In this document: positions 58,814 to 64,000 of the stretch, in pieces
How positions within the stretch are numbered: the first letter of the stretch is position 1
Layout of the letters: every line of letters begins with the position of its first letter
Assembly: GCA_017979445.1 (NCBI GenBank)
Contig: CM030711.1
Coordinates: forward strand, 9,207,221-9,271,220
Origin: Akebia trifoliata
Lineage: Eukaryota; Streptophyta; Magnoliopsida; Ranunculales; Lardizabalaceae
Length of the DNA stretch: 64,000 nt
Direction of reading: 5' to 3'
Notes under the pieces: generated by a model
Database searches by the model: none
What the model saw: the letters and a program-made list of their open reading frames with translations, nothing else
What the model was told of the DNA's origin: nothing
Program-made: the position numbers and the translations under genes

Positions 58814-60346
58814 CAGCGAGTTGTTTCATTTTTCAATTCGGAAAGAGTCCGAAATAGATTCAAAACAGAACCGAACTTGTTTTGTTTGAAACAGAAGCTA
58901 AAAGAATAGAAACAGTCTTCAAAATATCTTCATTACAATCCTTGGAATATCAAAAACTAGTTTCAATTTGAAAAATCAATTTTCATCAAAACTTTACCGC
59001 TCAGCGGTAGCCTCCTAGTACTCCGCGATGACATGGTAATATTTTTTGCTAATTTTTGTTGAACACGTTTCTGATATCATGGACATTGTAATGGGCATAT
59101 TGGTTTTTTCCTTAGCATTCTGATTGGAATAATTGTGTTATTTTCAAGTGAAGGACTCGACGAAATTTGACGAAAGGCGACACGTGGAACTTTTATCCAC
59201 TGAATTGGTTCCCTCACCAAGAAGACAGGAACTTCCAATTTTCTTTTCATTTTATTTTTCTTAGAAACAAATTTATATTAGAACTTGAATTTGTAATAAT
59301 TTTTAATTGTATCCGAGAGGGCTCGGATTGTAATAGATTTAGGAACGGACGATTGTAGGACGAAACTATCTCGGCCCCGCGGGTTCGTACAACAAATTTG
59401 GTATTGGTGGTCCGAGTCGACTCAGCTCGATCATCTCCCATTTAGAACGGGAGGTAAATTTTTGAAACACTCACGCATCTTTTGCTAGTGAGTTTTTGTA
59501 TTGATTTTGAATGACTAATCTGCACACCTTGAATAGCATATAATAATAAGGGCACCCTTACGAGGATTGTACCATAAGATAAGAATCAGATTTCATCACC
59601 AATATCTTGCCCTTCTAGGAAATCGAATTCACAGCCACAAAAGTATTCAGAGGATAGACACACGTCTATTCTAGACGAGAAATGACTTAAGAGTGCCTTT
59701 GCTCAACATCGTGCACTACCTCTCCCCTGAGGATTAAACTGGTTGTTTCCAGTTTCAGAGATTTGGGTTAGAGGCTTAGATTAATCCTTTGAACCAGTTA
59801 GGACCTGTCTAGTCATAGGAACCCAGTTCTCACATATGAATTCTTCTTTCTCTTGTGTGCAAGTATATAGTGTATGTTACAGTAGATATAGAATCTCAAG
59901 CAGATTTACATCGTCATGGAGTTTAGGAGAGAATCTTAAATCCCGTGCATCTTATGTGATAATTATGGTCATTCTCCCGAGCATTGTCTGAATCTGCCCA
60001 TGTTTTGTGTTACACAGGCCAATATGCATCATTTTCAAAACTCGTATTGGATACCGACACCCAGTTCGGTCAACCAACCATACCACGTAGATAATTGGTT
60101 TCCCTCAGATTACATACCATGTCAGAACGAGTTCACTCAGTGTAGTCATTTTGGTAACCATTAGGATTTTTATATGCATGACACATCGATGATGAATCCA
60201 ACCATAATTTTCCAACAATCCTATGATTTTCAATATTTGTCCGATTACAGAGCCTGAGTCAACATCCACTCACTCATATTTGTCTTCTCCTCAATCGTCG
60301 TCATTAGAGTCTATGATGTCTACAATCTTAATTCAACAACAACAGT
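58814..60346 (+). mobile_element. Athila-like internal region, gag remnant
   Basis: A CCHC zinc knuckle lies at 59946-59987 (Cys-x2-Cys-x4-His-x4-Cys), and the conserved block STSTHSYLSSPQSSSL lies at about 60265. Stops separate them, so gag is broken. The leader cassette is at about 59640-59770 and includes CGTCTATTCTAGACG. The region is cut at 60347 by the copia LTR. Confidence 0.7.
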
Positions 60347-60619
60347 TGTCCAGCCCAAAGTTCAGCCCATATGCAAGCCCAAAGTCCAGCCCAAATGTAA
60401 GCAGTCAGTTGCAAGGAAACCAAATCCTCCGGGTCTTCAGCAGATTACGTGAATCAAGGACATTCTGTTTTGTTATTATTTTATATTTATCTTTTCCTTT
60501 CTTTGTGGATAGATAAGGGAAATCATATCCTTATGAGCTGTAATCAAATCTCTATGAGTTGTATCCAATATCTTTAAATAGTGAAAGGAATCTCAGTGCA
60601 AACCAATCTCTGTTTTACA
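60347..60619 (+). mobile_element. 5' LTR of a Ty1/copia element
   Basis: TGTCCAGCCC to TTTTACA, 273 bp. The left end is set by comparison with the Athila-like copy at about 30775, where the host sequence continues. The first 55 bp repeat CAGCCCAAAG-type words. A TATA-like TTTAAATA is at about 60573-60580. The right LTR is outside the window, so the ends cannot be checked against it. Confidence 0.7.
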
Positions 60620-60629
60620 AAAGCTTTTA

Positions 60630-60642
60630 TGGTATCAGAGCC
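60630..60642 (+). other. Primer-binding site, initiator tRNA-Met type
   Basis: TGGTATCAGAGCC, the classic copia primer site, 40 bp before the gag-pol ATG. Confidence 0.9.
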
Positions 60643-60681
60643 ATCAAGGTGAACTCATAGAAGGTTCCCTTTCATACCATC

Positions 60682-63600
60682 ATGACTTCCACAAGCCCTT
60701 CATCATCATCAAAATATCCCTACCCTCCCACGTTAAACGTGGGTAACTTTGTGTCAATAAAGTTGACACAATCGAACTTTCTCCTCTGGAAAACACAAAT
60801 CACATGCCTCATTGAGAGCCAAGATATGCTGGGTTTCATTAATGGTGAATGGCCCATGCCACAACAACTTGAAGATGATGGTGAGAAAAGCTCAAATGTG
60901 AATCCAGACTACTTACTGTGGAGACGATCGGATCGACTTCTTCGCGGTTGGATCACTGGGACGCTATCAGAGGAAGTACTTGGGCTGGTTGTCGGACTTG
61001 ACACCACCGCTGAGGTATGGAAAACTTTAGAAGACTCTTTTGCTCAAGAATCCCAAGAACGGGAATTTTATTTACTGCAAAAACTTCAACTTCATCGTAA
61101 GGGATCAAACACTGTTACAGAATATGTTCGCATATTCAAGGCTATATGTGATGACTTGGCTGCCATTGGGAAGCCTGTAGATGATAGAAAAAAGGTATTT
61201 ACCCTTCTCCATGGACTTGGACCTGGGTATGAATCTTTTGTAACTACCATGCTAAAACCACCCACACCATCATATAAAGAGCTTGTCCCTCTCCTTCAGA
61301 GTCATGAAACCATTAAAACTATACATAACTCTGAAGGATACGGGTTGACTGATCAAAATGTTGCCTTTGTTAGCCAACGACAAGGAAGGAACAAAAATTT
61401 CAAAAGACAGGCACAGGGTACCTTTACTTCTAAAGGTCGTGGGTTTACTCAAGCTACACACCAAGGCACTCGTGGGTTTACTCAAGCTAACCACCAAGAC
61501 ACTCATGGTATTTTTCAAGGAAATCGACAAGCTGTGATGTTTGAGAACATCAACAAACAGAATCAGCAACCACAATCCAAACGAGAACATGGAGAAATAT
61601 GTCAGATTTGTGGCAAGCCAAATCACACGGCAATGCGATGCTGGCACAGGTTCAATCAAACTTATCAACCAGAGGATGTTCCCCAAGCTCTTGCAGCACT
61701 AACCATCTCTGACAATCAAGATAATGCTTGGTTCCCTGATACTGGTGCCTCTGCACATATGACTGCAGATGCTGGTAAGCTTCAATCTCTTATCCCATAT
61801 TATGGCCCTGAAAAAATTATGGTTGGAAATGGAAATTCTCTTGATATTACACATATTGGGAAAACTTCCATTAATGTTGGCAATAGTGAACTTACTTTAA
61901 ACAATGTTTTGGTTGTTCCTGAGATTAAAAAAAATTTAATCTCTGTCAGTCAAATAACCTCAGAACAACCTTACATTTTTGAATTCTCATCTAGTGGATT
62001 TGTGATAAAGAACAGGGAAACCAAGTCAATGATAGCAATGGGAACTAGATGTGGTGATCTCTATGCCTTGCGGCCAAAGGAAATGGAGGCCTTATTCTCA
62101 ACACGTTTTCGAGTTGTGAGTGATACTACTTGGCACCAAAGATTGGGACATCCTCATATGAAGATTGTTGATCATTTACGCAAGAATCAATTGATTTCTA
62201 GTTCTATTAATAAAGTTGATAGCATGTGTAGTAGTTGTCAAATGGCCAAGGCATGCCGTTTACCATTCTTGAATTCTACTAATTTCGTTGATGAGCCATT
62301 TGCCAAAATACATTGCGATTTGTGGGGACCAGCCCCCATAATTTCTTTTCAACGGTTTAGATATTATGTGATCTTCATAGATGAATGCACTCGTTTTACT
62401 TGGTTTTTCCCTTTGAAACATAAATCTGACTTTGTGCATTGTTTTATTGAATTTCATAAATATGTTCAAACTCAATTTGACAAAAGAATCAAAGTCTTCC
62501 AATCTGATGGGGGAGGAGAATTTATTGATAATGGATTCATATCCTACTTGGTTGATAATGGAATTCGACATCAGATGTCTTGCCCAAAAACACCTGAGCA
62601 AAATGGACTTGTAGAAAGAAAACACAGAAATGTGACTGAATTGGGCCTTACTATGCTTTTCCATAGCAATGTTCTTAGACGATTTTGGGTTGAAGCATTC
62701 AATACTGCTGTGTGGTTGATTAATAGGCTACCTACACAAGTTTTGGCGATGACATCCCCTTTTGAAACTTTATTTGGAAAGAAACCGGATTATAGCTCAT
62801 TACGAGTGTTTGGTTGTAGATGCTTTCCGTACCTTCGAGATTATGCCAAGACAAAATTTGATCCTAGATCTTTACCATGCATTTTTCTTGGCTACAGTCA
62901 GCAACACAAAGGGTATAGATGTTTATACCCCCCAACGGGCCGTATATACATTTCTAGACATGTAGTCTTCGATGAAGCCACGTTCCCTTATCATGATCCT
63001 GGGAAATTGTTCACAGTTGTTAATACTAATGTTGAGATGACTACCTTTCTTGAGTGGTTTTCAGGTACTGAAGAAACACCACTATCAGAAACATCTCCAC
63101 CAACTTATGGGGTTGCTGATCCAGTTATATCACATGATAATATGTCTCAAGATATTAACGATGCATCTACAATGACACCATGCACAAGTAGAATCGTTGT
63201 TCCCACAAGTGATCTTACTGTGGTGGCCCAACCTCCTCAAGATATTAGTGATGCATCTACAATGACACCATACACAGGTACAACCGTTGTTCCCACAAGT
63301 GATCTTGATGTGGTGGCCCAACTTCCCGTTGCTAATGATCAAACTAATGGTTATGATCTTACAAACAATGAACTTCCAACCACTCAAGATACACTCACTG
63401 AAGGGCACTCTATGATGACTCGATCCAAGATTGGCATAGTTAAGCCCAACCCAAAATATTTTATAGCAGCAGTTGACTTACCCACAGAGCCCAAATCAGT
63501 GAAATCTGCATTAAAGCATCCGGGTTGGTTATCGGCAATGAAAGAAGAACTTGCGGCTCTACATCAAAATGAGACATGGGACTTGGTTCCCCGCACACTC

Positions 63601-64000
63601 TCAATGAATGTAGTTGGTTGTAAGTGGGTATTTAAAACCAAACTCCAATCTGATGGATCTCTAGAAAGGCTCAAGGCTCGTCTAGTTGCAAAGGGATTCA
63701 GTCAAATCCCAGGCATTGATTTTTCAGAGACCTTTTCTCCAGTCATTAAGCCAACTACCATAAGGATAGTCCTCACAATTGCACTAGCACATAATTGGGA
63801 CATCAGACAACTTGATGTAAAAAATGCATTTCTTCATGGGCAACTTGTTGAACCTGTCTACATGAAGCAGCCACCTGGGTTCGAGGATCCTAGTCGACCT
63901 AATCATGTGTGTTGTTTAAAAAAGGCATTATACGGGCTACGACAAGCTCCACGGGCCTGGTTTGATAGATTCAGCACCTTTTTACTCTCTATGGGATTTT
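60682..64000 (+). CDS. Ty1/copia gag-pol polyprotein (open to the window edge)
   Basis: From ATG 60682 the frame is open for 1106 codons with no stop and leaves the window inside reverse transcriptase. Order: gag N-terminal region (about 1-290), CCHC zinc knuckle (307-320, CQICGKPNHTAMRC), protease (DTGASAHM from 353), and integrase with the HHCC zinc-binding region (His485, His490, Cys516, Cys519) and catalytic Asp546, Asp609 and Glu645, the last two 35 residues apart. Reverse transcriptase starts around 949, with LDVKNAFLHG (Asp1045) and ALYGLRQAPRAW near the edge. All visible catalytic residues are present. Gag packages the RNA, protease cuts the polyprotein, reverse transcriptase copies it and integrase inserts it. 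The gag-integrase-RT order is that of copia; the short LTR and single frame suggest an Ale/Retrofit-like branch, unproven. A 90-bp in-frame duplication lies at 63148-63327 between integrase and RT. Confidence 0.95.
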   Translation, partial: MTSTSPSSSSKYPYPPTLNVGNFVSIKLTQSNFLLWKTQITCLIESQDMLGFINGEWPMPQQLEDDGEKSSNVNPDYLLWRRSDRLLRGWITGTLSEEVLGLVVGLDTTAEVWKTLEDSFAQESQEREFYLLQKLQLHRKGSNTVTEYVRIFKAICDDLAAIGKPVDDRKKVFTLLHGLGPGYESFVTTMLKPPTPSYKELVPLLQSHETIKTIHNSEGYGLTDQNVAFVSQRQGRNKNFKRQAQGTFTSKGRGFTQATHQGTRGFTQANHQDTHGIFQGNRQAVMFENINKQNQQPQSKREHGEICQICGKPNHTAMRCWHRFNQTYQPEDVPQALAALTISDNQDNAWFPDTGASAHMTADAGKLQSLIPYYGPEKIMVGNGNSLDITHIGKTSINVGNSELTLNNVLVVPEIKKNLISVSQITSEQPYIFEFSSSGFVIKNRETKSMIAMGTRCGDLYALRPKEMEALFSTRFRVVSDTTWHQRLGHPHMKIVDHLRKNQLISSSINKVDSMCSSCQMAKACRLPFLNSTNFVDEPFAKIHCDLWGPAPIISFQRFRYYVIFIDECTRFTWFFPLKHKSDFVHCFIEFHKYVQTQFDKRIKVFQSDGGGEFIDNGFISYLVDNGIRHQMSCPKTPEQNGLVERKHRNVTELGLTMLFHSNVLRRFWVEAFNTAVWLINRLPTQVLAMTSPFETLFGKKPDYSSLRVFGCRCFPYLRDYAKTKFDPRSLPCIFLGYSQQHKGYRCLYPPTGRIYISRHVVFDEATFPYHDPGKLFTVVNTNVEMTTFLEWFSGTEETPLSETSPPTYGVADPVISHDNMSQDINDASTMTPCTSRIVVPTSDLTVVAQPPQDISDASTMTPYTGTTVVPTSDLDVVAQLPVANDQTNGYDLTNNELPTTQDTLTEGHSMMTRSKIGIVKPNPKYFIAAVDLPTEPKSVKSALKHPGWLSAMKEELAALHQNETWDLVPRTLSMNVVGCKWVFKTKLQSDGSLERLKARLVAKGFSQIPGIDFSETFSPVIKPTTIRIVLTIALAHNWDIRQLDVKNAFLHGQLVEPVYMKQPPGFEDPSRPNHVCCLKKALYGLRQAPRAWFDRFSTFLLSMGF
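63148..63327 (+). repeat. In-frame 90-bp tandem duplication inside gag-pol
   Basis: Two 30-codon units, 63148-63237 and 63238-63327, each with DASTMTP and VVPTSDL, lie in the poorly conserved linker between integrase and reverse transcriptase. The frame is kept. Confidence 0.85.

Noticed and set aside
62260..62664. 134-residue minus-strand ORF
   Set aside because: Antisense shadow of the copia integrase core, which is open and motif-bearing on the plus strand.
63130..63408. 92-residue minus-strand ORF
   Set aside because: Antisense shadow of the duplicated linker in copia gag-pol.

Overview
This window looks like gene-poor nuclear DNA from a flowering plant. It is AT-rich and filled with plant LTR retrotransposons (Ty1/copia and the Tat/Ogre-like, Athila-like and chromovirus branches of Ty3/gypsy). 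It also holds hAT-like and CACTA-like miniature elements, tRNA-derived SINEs, a LINE tail, and decayed copies of a plant SRC2-like C2-domain gene. I see no bacterial features, rRNA, tRNA gene or intact host gene. The only long intact coding sequence is the gag-pol of a copia element that runs off the right edge.

Layout. 0-5.3 kb, 13.2-18.7 kb, 22.4-26.7 kb and 49.7-54.4 kb are copies of one ancestral locus (here copies A, B, C and D; D is inverted relative to B). The locus carried one or two SRC2-like genes, all now broken. Because the copies align, one copy often shows the empty site of a transposon present in another. This fixes the ends and target-site duplications of two hAT-like elements (2021-2786, 17270-17806) and a CACTA-like element (51917-52656); a third hAT-like element (14221-14843) is set against the related flanks at 18.5 and 26.4 kb. 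Between copies A and B lies a chromovirus pol remnant (6.86-9.66 kb, minus strand) split by a solo LTR, followed by LTRs of Tat-like elements (9.66-13.2 kb). Between B and C are a CACTA-like end, a SINE with perfect target duplications and an LTR fragment.

29.8-45.1 kb is a nested pair. An Athila-like element (minus strand) has, inside its LTR, a complete 11.8-kb Tat/Ogre-like element (33163-44966, minus strand) flanked by the duplication GTACC. Its two LTRs are nearly identical, so it inserted recently, yet its only recognisable coding remnant is a broken integrase; it must have moved with proteins supplied by another element. Its 3' region has tandem arrays whose units each form a hairpin, with base changes on one arm matched on the other. 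45.1-49.7 kb is a pile of LTRs from three further elements. 54.4-57.5 kb holds another Tat-like LTR between two direct repeats. 57.5-60.35 kb is a second Athila-like copy (plus strand), truncated by the copia element at 60347-64000.

The region therefore works as a transposon sink and not as an operon or pathway. The best candidates for something undescribed are the hairpin-preserving arrays at 35.3-37.7 kb and the leader cassette shared by two retrotransposon lineages. All matches were made by eye; no alignment or database search was run.
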